Notes: generated by a model not told the origin, from the sequence alone. 64,000 bases of DNA from Bacteroidales bacterium UBA3754 (GCA_002371705.1 DFGI01000070.1:1-64000); one strand, 5' to 3'; counted from the stretch's first letter, positions 42,044 to 51,880 are shown. A program made the numbers and translations.

Positions 42044-43479
42044 TAGTAATTTTTGTAAATCATTTCAAGGATTTTCGCTTGTTTTTCCTTCATGTTGTAG
42101 TCAGTGTCGAAAAATCCGTTGAACATCACACAAAAAGAAACCATTTTTCCTGACTTTGTTTCCATGTAGCCAGCCATATTGCGCACGCCAGTCATAGAAC
42201 CAGTTTTGGCGTGGATTTTATCAACCAAATTTGCCGAGAATGGGAATGAACGGAGCGTCCCGTTTCTGCCGGAAGTTGGCAAACTTTTATAGAAAGCCGA
42301 ATTTTTCCCGCCAACAGCATGGTATTCCTTCACCAAAAATTCCGACATATGGTTTGCGTTTATCATATCGGTTCGCGACAGACCGCTACCATCGTACAAT
42401 GCAGCACCACCGCTTTTCATATTCAATTTCTTGAAATACGACATCACAGCAAGCGCGCCGTCGGAAAATGTGCCTACTCCAGTTTGTTTGTAGGCAAGAT
42501 ATTTTGTTAAATGTTCCGCATAGTTGTTGCTGCTGTAATAGTTCATTATTGCCACAATATATTGAAGCTGAGGAGAATAAATTTCCTTCAAAACAGTAAT
42601 ATTCATACTTTTTTTGGAAATTCTGTATTCGTGTGTGTATTGCACCAATCCTTTTTTGAAAAATGCTTGGTGTAGTTCCATACCGAGCACGTCGGGAGGT
42701 GACGGCATTGCGCTTCGTACAATATATTCATTGCGGTTAGGCGGAATGTAGCCCGTTATCTTCACCAATTGGTCATCGGCGTGGGAATGTAGCATCGCTA
42801 TTGAGTCGCCTTTTGTTCCCGTAAGGGAAATATTTGGATTCTCGGTGCTGTCGGTCAATCCAGTAATTTCACCTTCGTTGCCTGTGCGGATGCTTACTTG
42901 GAAGATATTGTCTTGGTACGAAACGGGAAAAACGCCGGCAGCATAGTCTTTTCCGTAGTCATCGAACAACCATGTCTTTGGAATCGCTTCTTTTTCATCT
43001 TTGTAGAGCGAACAGTCAATTACCACGCGGCCTCGAATCTTTTGAATGCCGGCATCTGTCACAGTTTTCACTATGGTGTCGATAAATGATTTTGTTGATG
43101 GAAAGAATTTTGAACCTGTTGTTGGGTCACCACCGCCAATCACCACAACATCGCCCGTAAGTGTGCCATTTTTTTCAATTGTACCAGTGTAACCAATGGT
43201 TGTTTTGAATTGAAAATCATCGCCGAGGTAGGCGAGAGCAGCTGCCGAGGTGTATAGTTTCACAATTGAGGCGGGAACCATGGAATGGTCAGCGTTGAAC
43301 TGGGCTATAGGGTCTCCATCTTCCAAATCCCGCACGCTCACGGCCACGTTGGTGTAAAAGAAATTCTTCTCGTTGGAGCAATACGAGTTGATATCCTTTT
43401 GCATCGCATTTTGCGCCAATGCCACGCAGCACTGAAGCATAAATGCAAGACTGACAAGTATTTGTATTCTGTTTCTCAT
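42043..43479 (-). CDS. dacB: D-alanyl-D-alanine carboxypeptidase/endopeptidase, PBP4 (S13 family)
   Basis: This 478-residue periplasmic enzyme trims and cuts peptidoglycan cross-links. It has a signal peptide (LVSLAFMLQCCVALA, cleavage before QNAM), S-x-x-K in VPASIVKLYT, S-x-N in YYSSNNYAEH and K-T-G in IHAKTGSMTG. The insert domains between the first and second motifs (including GGGDPTTGS) are those of PBP4. It lies 3 bases after the PagL-like gene and is coupled to the downstream SDR. Confidence 0.95.
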   Translation of the reverse strand: MRNRIQILVSLAFMLQCCVALAQNAMQKDINSYCSNEKNFFYTNVAVSVRDLEDGDPIAQFNADHSMVPASIVKLYTSAAALAYLGDDFQFKTTIGYTGTIEKNGTLTGDVVVIGGGDPTTGSKFFPSTKSFIDTIVKTVTDAGIQKIRGRVVIDCSLYKDEKEAIPKTWLFDDYGKDYAAGVFPVSYQDNIFQVSIRTGNEGEITGLTDSTENPNISLTGTKGDSIAMLHSHADDQLVKITGYIPPNRNEYIVRSAMPSPPDVLGMELHQAFFKKGLVQYTHEYRISKKSMNITVLKEIYSPQLQYIVAIMNYYSSNNYAEHLTKYLAYKQTGVGTFSDGALAVMSYFKKLNMKSGGAALYDGSGLSRTDMINANHMSEFLVKEYHAVGGKNSAFYKSLPTSGRNGTLRSFPFSANLVDKIHAKTGSMTGVRNMAGYMETKSGKMVSFCVMFNGFFDTDYNMKEKQAKILEMIYKNY

Positions 43480-43482
43480 AGG

Positions 43483-44808
43483 CTAAAATGTATATGATAA
43501 ACTATATTCAACAAAATCTGCCTGTCCGCAGTTTGTCTTTAAAAACAATCCTATAGCAATATTTTGCGAATCGAAAGAATTCCAAATCGGATAGAATTTG
43601 AAACCTACCCGTGGCGCAAATACAGCTTTGTACCAGAGTGATGGGTCTTTTTTTAGGAAATATGAACGGTAAAATGGGTCGAAAACCTTGATACCCATAT
43701 CGGTTACAAAACCAAAACGGTTGATGAGAAATTCGTGCCCAACGTGGAGTGACCATTCTGTCGCTCCTAAAATTTGCAAATGGTTGTAATAATCAGTTAA
43801 ATGTATGAATGTGTAGTAACTATCATAAAATGAAGTTGATACGCCAAATTGAACTTCATTGATGTTTGTCACCCGTTTCGAAACTCCCATATATAATTTG
43901 TAAATGTTGTAGTTGGGACCGTCGGTTGGATAAACGGAGTACGCCAATTCATGCCGTCCGAGCGACGCGGCTATTGTTTTCTTCCATCTTGTGTCGTTCA
44001 ACGGCAATTCTTTAACTTTCGTGCCGGAACCTTGCAGAGTCCCCGGCGAATAGGTTACACCGATTTTTGCAGTGATGTCGTTCAGCCCCATATTTGGTAT
44101 CGCTGTGTGCCCGTTTGAAAAATGCAGGAAGCTGGAACCAACTTCTATCTGCCATTCAGGTAAAAATCTGAACCACATACCTAATCCGATTTCGGTGATG
44201 TTGTTTATGTGTGAACCGATAAGTTCATTTTCGGGATTGTCGAATTTGTCGTAAGGCTTTGAAAACCAAGCAAAACCAGTCCCCAATTTTATTTGAATGC
44301 CTATTGTCTGCGCATTGAACAAGGAATAGTTCCATGTTGGGTAGAATGCATACACAGAGCCAAGCACGTCTTTTTGTCCTAAAAATCCAACTAATCCAGA
44401 AAATCCGATTTGTGGCTTGTAATACCAATTGAAAAAACTTCCTGGTTGCGTGCCTGTGTTCAACGTTCCCGACAATTGAATGTAGTTTGATCCGTTTTTG
44501 TCAGCAATGTCTTTGGCTTTCAGTACATTACCATGAAGAAAATCCAACGAGAAATGTGGGGTGATTGTTCCTCCTGTTGCTGATTCGTAAGGGCTATATG
44601 AATTTTGTCCTTCTTTTTTGGGCGCCTCAGTAGTTGGTTTATCAATAATTCCTTCTTCTGCATTGTTAATCTGAGGTTCCTCGGTGGTTTGGGTTTGCTC
44701 GTTGTTTGATTGATTATCCGTTGGTTGTACAAACTCATATCCCGTTTCTTGTGAAAAAACGGGGAATGTGAGCACCAATGCGATTGCTATAGATAAGATT
44801 CTTTCCAC
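43483..44808 (-). CDS. PagL-like lipid A acyloxyacyl hydrolase
   Basis: This 441-residue protein has a signal peptide (LSIAIALVLTFPVFS, then QETG). An unusual low-complexity N-terminal segment (about 22-80; rich in N, Q, T, E and P) precedes an outer-membrane beta barrel. The barrel holds FLHFSNGHTA, the His-x-Ser-Asn pattern of PagL (lipid A 3-O-deacylase), and ends in F (SLSYTF), the usual OMP signature. It would deacylate lipid A and alter host recognition. The N-terminal segment is not in classical PagL. Confidence 0.72.
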   Translation of the reverse strand: MERILSIAIALVLTFPVFSQETGYEFVQPTDNQSNNEQTQTTEEPQINNAEEGIIDKPTTEAPKKEGQNSYSPYESATGGTITPHFSLDFLHGNVLKAKDIADKNGSNYIQLSGTLNTGTQPGSFFNWYYKPQIGFSGLVGFLGQKDVLGSVYAFYPTWNYSLFNAQTIGIQIKLGTGFAWFSKPYDKFDNPENELIGSHINNITEIGLGMWFRFLPEWQIEVGSSFLHFSNGHTAIPNMGLNDITAKIGVTYSPGTLQGSGTKVKELPLNDTRWKKTIAASLGRHELAYSVYPTDGPNYNIYKLYMGVSKRVTNINEVQFGVSTSFYDSYYTFIHLTDYYNHLQILGATEWSLHVGHEFLINRFGFVTDMGIKVFDPFYRSYFLKKDPSLWYKAVFAPRVGFKFYPIWNSFDSQNIAIGLFLKTNCGQADFVEYSLSYTF

Positions 44809-44882
44809 TGCAAAAATTTTCTGCTAATATAAGGAAAAAATATCTTTTCTACGATAGAAATATCAACGTGTTTTTCACATTT

Positions 44883-45506
44883 TTAAAATTTGTCGGGAAA
44901 TCTCATTTTTAGATAGTCGAGAATAAAATTCAATGTTCCTTCAATTCCTAATTTTGAAACATTGATTGATAAATCATATGTCTTGGATTCGCCCCACGTT
45001 TTGTTTGAATAAAAATTGTAGTACGACGCCCGTTTCTTGTCGGCTTCAACGAGTTTTGCGAGTGCTTCTTCTTCGCTTATATTCATTCTGTTGGCTATTC
45101 GTTTTGCCCGTTCTTCTTCCGATGCGTGCAGAAAAATGCTCACGCAGTTGGGATTGTCGCGGAGAATGTAGTCGGAGCAACGACCGACGATGATGCACGA
45201 TTTTTCGCTTGCCAATTTTTTGATGGTTTCCGACTGCATTTGAAACAATGTGTCGCCCGAAAGCATATTGTTGGTGAATGTTCCTAAACCTATGTTATCC
45301 AATATGTTGGATGCGAATCCAAATAGCGAATTACTGATTTCGTCATTGCTTTCAAAAAATTCGGGAGCCAAACCGTTTTGCTTTGCGGCAAGCACAAGTA
45401 GCTCGTTGTCGTAATAGTCAATGTTGAGTTTTTCGGCGAGAGCTTTGCCTATGATGCGCCCTCCACTGCCAAATTGCCGTCCGATGCTGATTACAATCTG
45501 TTCCAT
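44883..45506 (-). CDS. Cytidylate kinase-like family protein
   Basis: This 207-residue P-loop protein has ISIGRQFGSGGRIIGKALAE for phosphate binding, a lid-like helix region with RMNISEEEALAKLVEADKKR, and a C-terminal TYDLSINVSKLGIEG strand. It belongs to the cytidylate-kinase-like group (distinct from Cmk), whose substrate is unknown. It lies 6 bases downstream of the MATE transporter gene and may share its transcript. Confidence 0.85.
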   Translation of the reverse strand: MEQIVISIGRQFGSGGRIIGKALAEKLNIDYYDNELLVLAAKQNGLAPEFFESNDEISNSLFGFASNILDNIGLGTFTNNMLSGDTLFQMQSETIKKLASEKSCIIVGRCSDYILRDNPNCVSIFLHASEEERAKRIANRMNISEEEALAKLVEADKKRASYYNFYSNKTWGESKTYDLSINVSKLGIEGTLNFILDYLKMRFPDKF

Positions 45507-45512
45507 ATCATG

Positions 45513-46889
45513 CTAATTTGAAGGTTCGTCGGGTAGGGTGAATGGTTTGTCTTCCATTTTTCTGAATTTCTTCATTTCTCGTTTGAGCAAAATGAATGAC
45601 AATATTGTTGATAAACCATCGGAAATCGGCATCGCAATCCAAACACCGAGCGTACCGAGGTAATTGGGTAGAATTGCAAGCAACGGAATGAGTAGCAGCA
45701 GTTGTCGCGATGCAGAAAGCAATACGGCCGTCGGAGCCTTTCCTATGGATTGAAAGAAATTTGATGTAACCATCTGATAACCAACTAACGGGAATATGAT
45801 GACGGTGATGCGAAGTCCAAGGGTTGATTGTGCTATAAGTTCCTCGTCGTTGGTGAACATTTTAACCAACAATCCAGGTATTGTTTCGCCTAAAGCAAAT
45901 GCTATTGTCATTACAAGAATGCCATAGATTATGGTTAATTTCAAGACTTTTCGAACACGGGAATAAATCTGGGCTCCGTAGTTGAATCCCGCAATCGGTT
46001 GCATACCTTGGTTCAAACCCATCACCACGGTGGCGAAAAACATAACCAATCGGTTAACCACGCCGTAAGCACCCACGGCCATGTCACCACCGTGTTTCGC
46101 CAATTGGTTGTTGATGAGTATCACTATGATGCACGAACAGGTGTGAAGGGTGAATGGAGCCATCCCTATTGACAAAATGCCCGAAGTGATTCGTTTGTTT
46201 ATAGAAAACGTGCCTCGTTTGAAATGGAGAAAGTTGTTTTTATTGCTCAGATGTATTATTACAATAATAAGTGCGACTGTTTGTGCCAATACTGTTGCTA
46301 ATGCCGCTCCGCGGATTCCCCAATTAAACGAAAAAATGAATATTGGAGCTAAAACTGCGTTTATCACTACGGTTAACAGTGTGATTCTCATTGCTTTTTG
46401 TGGATAGCCCGAAGCACGGATTTCGTTGTTTAATCCAAGATAGAGGTGGGTGACTGGATTTCCAATCAAGATGATTTGCATAAAGTCGTGGGCGTATGGT
46501 ATTGTTTCGGAACTTGCGCCAAACAAATAGAGTAGTTCGTCAATGAAAAACAAGCCGAGAAACATCAGTGCAAAACCAAGTATCAGGTTGAGTGTCACCA
46601 CGTTGCCCAGTACGTGTGTGGCTCCGTCGTAATCTTGTTGTCCCATTTTGATTGATGTAAGTGTCGCTCCACCGGCACCGACCATGGCTCCAAACGCCGC
46701 CGAAAGGTTCATAATCGGCATAGTGATTGCCAGTCCCGAAAGTGCCAGCGCGCCTACACCATGACCGATGAAAATGCTGTCGATTATGTTGTAAATCGAC
46801 GAGGCCATCATTGCCAAAATTGCTGGACCTGAATATGCTAAAAGCAGTTTTCGCAGGTCGCCGCGTCCTAATTCTACTGGAGATGCCAT
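45513..46889 (-). CDS. MATE family multidrug efflux transporter
   Basis: This 458-residue membrane protein has twelve predicted helices in two six-helix halves: GPAILAMMASSIYNIIDSIFIG at TM1, and MFFATVVMGLNQGMQPIAGFNYGA in the second half. It would export cationic compounds by sodium or proton antiport. Length is typical. It lies 9 bases after the LysM gene, and the cytidylate kinase-like gene follows. Confidence 0.92.
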   Translation of the reverse strand: MASPVELGRGDLRKLLLAYSGPAILAMMASSIYNIIDSIFIGHGVGALALSGLAITMPIMNLSAAFGAMVGAGGATLTSIKMGQQDYDGATHVLGNVVTLNLILGFALMFLGLFFIDELLYLFGASSETIPYAHDFMQIILIGNPVTHLYLGLNNEIRASGYPQKAMRITLLTVVINAVLAPIFIFSFNWGIRGAALATVLAQTVALIIVIIHLSNKNNFLHFKRGTFSINKRITSGILSIGMAPFTLHTCSCIIVILINNQLAKHGGDMAVGAYGVVNRLVMFFATVVMGLNQGMQPIAGFNYGAQIYSRVRKVLKLTIIYGILVMTIAFALGETIPGLLVKMFTNDEELIAQSTLGLRITVIIFPLVGYQMVTSNFFQSIGKAPTAVLLSASRQLLLLIPLLAILPNYLGTLGVWIAMPISDGLSTILSFILLKREMKKFRKMEDKPFTLPDEPSN

Positions 46890-46898
46890 AATTGCGCG

Positions 46899-49148
46899 TT
46901 ATTCGGTTGTTGTATATCGTGTGGCGTTTCGTTTAAACGTGTTTTTGTCGTATTCCACAATAAACGAAGTCGTATTCACACTTGAACCATCTTTTTTTAC
47001 AAAATTGAAACTGTCGTGTAGTCCATTCTCATTTTCAATTGATTGTAGTTCTGTAATAAAGTCTGTGCTTGTAGCGTAATGTTTTACAAAGAACAGCATT
47101 TGGTCGAAACCTTGAAAGCTGAATTTCGTCGGCTCGGTGTTGTATCGTTCGCGGTAAGTCGTGATAAATTGATTTATCCGTGGCGACGTGTAGTCGATTT
47201 CGCCACTTGTGATTAATTTGAAATTAAGGTCATATAAAAATTCAAGCTCCAAGTTTTCGTAGTGCTCCCACTGTGGCATTCCCCATAATTCTATGTTGTG
47301 GTTCTTGGATGCTTGGTAAATTTTTGTTACGATATTGTTGGCAAAGGCTTGTTGACGTGAAAGCACAATGAAAATTGTTTTTTCTTTTTTCGCAATTGCC
47401 CTGTCAAGTCCTGCCGAACCGCTGTTGGGATAATACATTTCTTCAAACGTGATGTGTTTCGCATCAAGTTTGCTCTTTTGTGCGTTGAATGCGGCTTTAC
47501 ATTGTGTAGCGTTCTTTTTTTCAAGGGTTTCGGAGTTGTAAACTATACACACGTGGCTGTTCTCGTTGTGCTCAATAATGTGGTCAACCATTGCCTGAAA
47601 ACGATATTTTTGAGGCGTATTCATTTGAATAACAAAAGGATTCAACGAATTCGTTTCTTCGGTTGCAAGCGGCGAAACAATAGGAATTGCATGCCGTTTT
47701 GCAAAAGCTGCTGCGGCAGGGAATGTTTTCGGAAACACTGGACCAATAATAAGGTTGGTGTTTGTTTGAATCTTTGAAATATTTGTCGTTGCTGAATCAT
47801 TGTTTGACTCTATCACATTCAAATTGACGGATATTCCCAATTTTTTGATGGAATCAAGTGCTATCAACGCTCCTTCATAGTATTCAAGGAATTGATAGGT
47901 GTGTTCGTATATTTCTTTTGGTTTGTTTATGATTCCTTCGTCAGTTTGCATGGAGTTTTTTTGCAAGAAAAATGGCAACAGTAACGAAACGTTAATTTCA
48001 GGGTGTATGATTGTCACACCGTTTGGCATATATTTTTGTCCTTCGTTCGGCAGCTCCGATATATATTCATAGAATGAATTTTGATAGGGAATTTGCAAAA
48101 TCGCACCTACCGCAAGTGTCGCAAAATCAACTCGTATGTTGTTGGCAATCAGTACGGTGTCGGTGGTGTGGTACATTCGTGCGATGCTGTATTCTGTTTC
48201 TCCCGCCTGAACCGTGTGGTACACGTATTTTCGTTCTTGGATTTGCTTGCGGGCGTAGTCAATGTTGTATCTGTTTATAGGAATTTGAATCAGCACGCCT
48301 TCGTCGAAGTGGGCAATTCCGTATGGATTATAATGTAGAATCTCAGCAGCCGATACTTGATAGGTGAGGGCAAGGTCGCTGAGTGTGGTCCCTGCGCTGG
48401 AACAGACTATGAATTGTTTTGGAAAATAAATCGCATTTGCGGGAATTGTAATTTCGGTTCCTGCAGGAATTGGTTCATGAAGATACGGGTTATGCTCGTG
48501 TATGACTTCGGCTGGCACGAGTATTTTCTCTGCTAATGCGGTGAGTGTCGTTGTGGAGCCAACTGTATATTGTATAGTACTGAATTGCTGTTGTTGTCCT
48601 TGTTGAATTGGTTGATAGGACTGTTGAACTGTCTGTGTTTTCTTTTCTTGTTCTGTAGCTTGTTGTGTTACAGGCTGTTGTGTTGTTGGTTTTGCCCCAG
48701 AAAACGGAATGAACAATTGCTGCCCGATTGCTATTTGCGAATTGTTGATGCTTGGATTTTCAATGAGGATTTGTCCCGCCGAAGTACCATAGGTCTTGGC
48801 AAGCGCATACAGCGTTTCTCCTTGTTTTACCGTATGGACAACGAATGATTTTCCGTTTTTTATAATGATTTCACCGTCGCTGTATTGTGGAGTTGTATTT
48901 GCGTCCACGTATGGAATACGGATTTGTTGCCCAATGGAAAGCGATTTTAGGTTGTCGTTGTTGATTTGAATGTCGTCGATGGAAACGCCATATAATTTAC
49001 TCAATCCGTAAAATGTTTCCTTTGCCTGAACTGTGTGGATGTAATATCTCGCACCATTATATATAACAATTTCCGAACTCTTGTTTTGGGAAAAAACTGT
49101 TCCATAAAACAATATCGAAAAACAAATTACTGCAATTGTATGTCTCAT
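46899..49148 (-). CDS. Five-LysM protein with periplasmic-binding-protein-like domain
   Basis: This 749-residue protein has a signal peptide (IAVICFSILFYGTVFS, cleavage before QNKS). Five LysM modules follow (about 29-77, 93-140, 190-235, 245-290 and 308-355), each ending in an IPY/IPF/IPA-type strand; a Gln-rich linker separates the second and third. From about 385 to the end it has a type I periplasmic-binding fold (INVSLLLPFFLQKN, LIIGPVFPKTFPAAAAFA, PIVSPLATEETNSL). Such proteins anchor to peptidoglycan and may sense a ligand or wall fragment. The start at 49148 is supported by the -7 element at 49167. Confidence 0.85.
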   Translation of the reverse strand: MRHTIAVICFSILFYGTVFSQNKSSEIVIYNGARYYIHTVQAKETFYGLSKLYGVSIDDIQINNDNLKSLSIGQQIRIPYVDANTTPQYSDGEIIIKNGKSFVVHTVKQGETLYALAKTYGTSAGQILIENPSINNSQIAIGQQLFIPFSGAKPTTQQPVTQQATEQEKKTQTVQQSYQPIQQGQQQQFSTIQYTVGSTTTLTALAEKILVPAEVIHEHNPYLHEPIPAGTEITIPANAIYFPKQFIVCSSAGTTLSDLALTYQVSAAEILHYNPYGIAHFDEGVLIQIPINRYNIDYARKQIQERKYVYHTVQAGETEYSIARMYHTTDTVLIANNIRVDFATLAVGAILQIPYQNSFYEYISELPNEGQKYMPNGVTIIHPEINVSLLLPFFLQKNSMQTDEGIINKPKEIYEHTYQFLEYYEGALIALDSIKKLGISVNLNVIESNNDSATTNISKIQTNTNLIIGPVFPKTFPAAAAFAKRHAIPIVSPLATEETNSLNPFVIQMNTPQKYRFQAMVDHIIEHNENSHVCIVYNSETLEKKNATQCKAAFNAQKSKLDAKHITFEEMYYPNSGSAGLDRAIAKKEKTIFIVLSRQQAFANNIVTKIYQASKNHNIELWGMPQWEHYENLELEFLYDLNFKLITSGEIDYTSPRINQFITTYRERYNTEPTKFSFQGFDQMLFFVKHYATSTDFITELQSIENENGLHDSFNFVKKDGSSVNTTSFIVEYDKNTFKRNATRYTTTE

Positions 49149-49166
49149 AAAGCAAAATTTAACAAG

Positions 49167-49174
49167 CAAACATA
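49167..49174 (-). promoter_or_regulatory. -7 promoter element (TATGTTTG) of the LysM gene
   Basis: This is an exact TAnnTTTG match on the minus strand, overlapping an upstream in-frame ATG at 49169, which therefore cannot be the start. Confidence 0.55.
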
Positions 49175-49247
49175 CAAAAATGGGGAAAAAAATAAGATTT
49201 TTTGGAAATAGATTATCACCAAGTTATTCACTAAACACCGAACAATG

Positions 49248-50006
49248 TTATATTTTTTCTACAAATCCAGCAAGAATCCAACCTTCTTTACCGTTTCCCA
49301 ACTCAACTTTGAGCCAGCCGAAGGCTTCTTCTATTATTTTGACTTTGATGCCGCCGTGAATTGTCGCCAAATCCATCGACTGCATTGTCGGCTCGGTTTT
49401 TATAGTCGAGGTTGGTTCAACGACTATGGCGTACTCGTGCGCGGTGAGTTCCGTAAAACGGGATTCCGCACAGCAAAATGCCACAATTCCTATTAGTAAA
49501 CCACATAGTAATGTTGCAAGGGCGATTTTCTTTCGGGTGAGAATTTGTGAAAATAGGAATATGCACACTGATATGCAAAACAATAATCCAAATACAATAC
49601 CGATGATTGCCCATGCGTCAACGGGGAAGAGTCGATATAGTTTCTGATACATTCGTGGAAGAAAACCCAACGAAAGATGTTCTATGTTGTCGGGTTGATG
49701 GCTGTATGCAAATGTAAGGTTATACTGAATATCCTTGTCGTTGGGCGAGAGCAGAAGTGCTTTTTCGTAGTTCAAAATTGCTTTGGGCAACTCGTTCATT
49801 TTGAAATAGGCATTGCCCAAATTGTAATATAATTCCGCACTTTCCGAACCGTTAGCCAACGTTTGTTCGCACAGGTCGATAACTGATTGATAATCTTGAG
49901 TTTTGTACAATTCAGGAATCACTTCCGAGATGGAAATTGTGTCGCTTTGTGCAAATGAATTGCAAAATACTGATATAGAGAATAAAACTACAAATAATCG
50001 TTTCAT
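49248..50006 (-). CDS. BatE-like TPR/SH3 protein
   Basis: This 252-residue protein has a signal peptide (FVVLFSISVFCNSFA, cleavage before QSDT). Tetratricopeptide repeats follow (about 30-110; SAELYYNLGNAYFKMNELPKA), then two membrane helices (AWAIIGIVFGLLFCISVCIFLF and ALATLLCGLLIGIVAFCC) and a C-terminal SH3-like domain (KVKIIEEAFGWLKVELGNG, EGWILAGFVEKI). This is the BatE layout of the Bacteroidota aerotolerance operon. It lies 2 bases after the batD gene. Confidence 0.88.
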   Translation of the reverse strand: MKRLFVVLFSISVFCNSFAQSDTISISEVIPELYKTQDYQSVIDLCEQTLANGSESAELYYNLGNAYFKMNELPKAILNYEKALLLSPNDKDIQYNLTFAYSHQPDNIEHLSLGFLPRMYQKLYRLFPVDAWAIIGIVFGLLFCISVCIFLFSQILTRKKIALATLLCGLLIGIVAFCCAESRFTELTAHEYAIVVEPTSTIKTEPTMQSMDLATIHGGIKVKIIEEAFGWLKVELGNGKEGWILAGFVEKI

Positions 50007-50008
50007 GC

Positions 50009-51847
50009 TTATTTCTTTTTTTGTTCAAATTCTTGAATGACGTTTCCTGCTTCGGCAAACAAATCTTCCTTGCCTTTCACGTCGGCAGTAGGGGCAAAGC
50101 GGGCAAACTCGCAGCGTTGTAGCACTTGTATGAGTTTGTCTATGAGTGATTCGTCAATGTGTTTTTCAAGCAGTCGTTCCTTTATTTTGTCGGTTGTCAA
50201 ATCCACTTGTTCTATGGTGAACTTGTCGGCAACGTAGCCCCAAAGTGCTTTTGCAACTTCGTCATAATACAGTGCGTCTTCGTTTGATTCAAGGTATTTC
50301 CGAGCCGTTTTCAGTCGTTTTTGTGATTCTTTGTTTGCTCCTCGCATTTTCATTCCCGACACGTCGCTACGGAGCTCGATTTGTTTGCGTCGAACAATTA
50401 TAAATAGAATCGTTCCGAACATAAGTATCAGATTTATAACCCAATAAGCGGTAGAACGGAAGAAGAACGTTTTTTTATCTTGAATGTTCAAATCGCCCGT
50501 TTTTATGAAATGTATGTCGTTGCCAAATTGCACGTCTTCCTTTGTTGTTTGGGTATAGTTGGAAACCACGCCGCCGTTGTTTGTACCTTTGGTGACTGTG
50601 ATAGGGATTTCGTCGGTCGAAATGGTTTTGTACGATTTTGTCTCGGCGTTGAAATATTGCATTGAAATAGAGGGAATTGTGAAATTTCCTTCGCGACGGG
50701 GGAGAATCACGTATTCAAATGTTTTGGAACCTTTGTCGCCCGTGGTGGAAATAGAAAAATTGTCGGTGATTTTTGGGTCATAGACTTCAAAATCCTGCGG
50801 GAACGTAATATTCGGTTTGGTTAGTAACGAAAAGTTACCTTCGCCTTTAATTGTGACTTTGAGCGAGAATGCTTCGTTGGCGGGAATTGTTTCCACATCG
50901 GTTTTTGCCAAAATGGAGAAATTTCCGACTGCCCCCGAAAAGTCAGCGGATTTGCCTGCTGGAAACGGTTTTACGGTGATTGTCGTTGGTTTGCTTTCTA
51001 TCACACGTCGGTCAATTTTTCGTTGCGGAAAGCCCCAAAAACCACCCGAACTATAGCCGGAAATAACGTCGCAGTCAACCTTGAACGGCGAGATTGTAAG
51101 TTTGCCGTCTTTTTGTGGGTAAATCACAACTCGCTGGAACAGAATGGAATAGTATTGTTGTCCGTTGATATTCTCTTCTTTATATTCAAGTTTTTGTGGT
51201 TGTTCGAGCACTCGCTTGAAAAATCCATTGAAATCGGGGAGTGAGTGGTCGTTGATACCCGAAATGTCTTTGTTTGTATAGAGTTTTATTGTTGCCAGAA
51301 TTGGTTCGCCGATGTATGCCGTCGATTTGTTCACGAACACTCGTGCAAACACGTCGTTGCTGGCCGTCTCGGCTTTGGGTTCGTCTTGTGATGAATATCC
51401 TTGATTGCCTTGGCTCTGCCGCATATTTTGTTGTGTTTGTTGTGCCGCGTTTGCCGCAGTCTGATTGTCAACGACTTCAATGGTTTGAGCCTTGCTGCGA
51501 TATGTTTTCCCGTCAATTTTAACCGAAGCGACAGGAATAGGGAACGTACCTTTTTTTGTCGCACGGAATTGTCGTGTTTCGGTGTAGTTGTAATTTCTGG
51601 TAACATTTCCGTTTACAATGCTGATGCTGCTGCTTGAACCAGTCTGCGGTCGTCCCGAAGCCTGAATTTCATCGCAGATTTCTATGGAAAATTGGTTGCC
51701 TGGGTCTGTGTTGATGGAATATCGCACGTGGAACAGTTCGCCTTCCACGGCAACTTTTGGCGCACTTACCGAAATGGATATGTCTTGCGCCAACGCACTG
51801 ATAATGAAGAATATGTTGAGAAATATAACAGAGAATATACGTTTCAT
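50009..51847 (-). CDS. BatD-like protein
   Basis: This 612-residue protein of the aerotolerance (Bat) group has a signal peptide (RIFSVIFLNIFFIISALA, then QDIS). Several beta-sandwich domains follow (about 25-410; ISVSAPKVAVEGELFHVRY, PEGNFTIP-like strands), then a membrane helix (YWVINLILMFGTILFIIV, about 430-450) and a cytoplasmic or periplasmic C-terminal helical part. BatD usually sits with BatA, BatB, BatC and BatE, of which only BatE is here. I chose the start at 51847, supported by a -7 element at 51873, over a much longer frame that begins upstream with non-homologous residues. Confidence 0.88.
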   Translation of the reverse strand: MKRIFSVIFLNIFFIISALAQDISISVSAPKVAVEGELFHVRYSINTDPGNQFSIEICDEIQASGRPQTGSSSSISIVNGNVTRNYNYTETRQFRATKKGTFPIPVASVKIDGKTYRSKAQTIEVVDNQTAANAAQQTQQNMRQSQGNQGYSSQDEPKAETASNDVFARVFVNKSTAYIGEPILATIKLYTNKDISGINDHSLPDFNGFFKRVLEQPQKLEYKEENINGQQYYSILFQRVVIYPQKDGKLTISPFKVDCDVISGYSSGGFWGFPQRKIDRRVIESKPTTITVKPFPAGKSADFSGAVGNFSILAKTDVETIPANEAFSLKVTIKGEGNFSLLTKPNITFPQDFEVYDPKITDNFSISTTGDKGSKTFEYVILPRREGNFTIPSISMQYFNAETKSYKTISTDEIPITVTKGTNNGGVVSNYTQTTKEDVQFGNDIHFIKTGDLNIQDKKTFFFRSTAYWVINLILMFGTILFIIVRRKQIELRSDVSGMKMRGANKESQKRLKTARKYLESNEDALYYDEVAKALWGYVADKFTIEQVDLTTDKIKERLLEKHIDESLIDKLIQVLQRCEFARFAPTADVKGKEDLFAEAGNVIQEFEQKKK

Positions 51848-51872
51848 CGATACTAACGAATTTTTCCGAGCG

Positions 51873-51880
51873 CAAAGATA
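51873..51880 (-). promoter_or_regulatory. -7 promoter element (TATCTTTG) of the batD/batE genes
   Basis: This is an exact TAnnTTTG match on the minus strand, 25 bases before the ATG at 51847. Confidence 0.55.
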
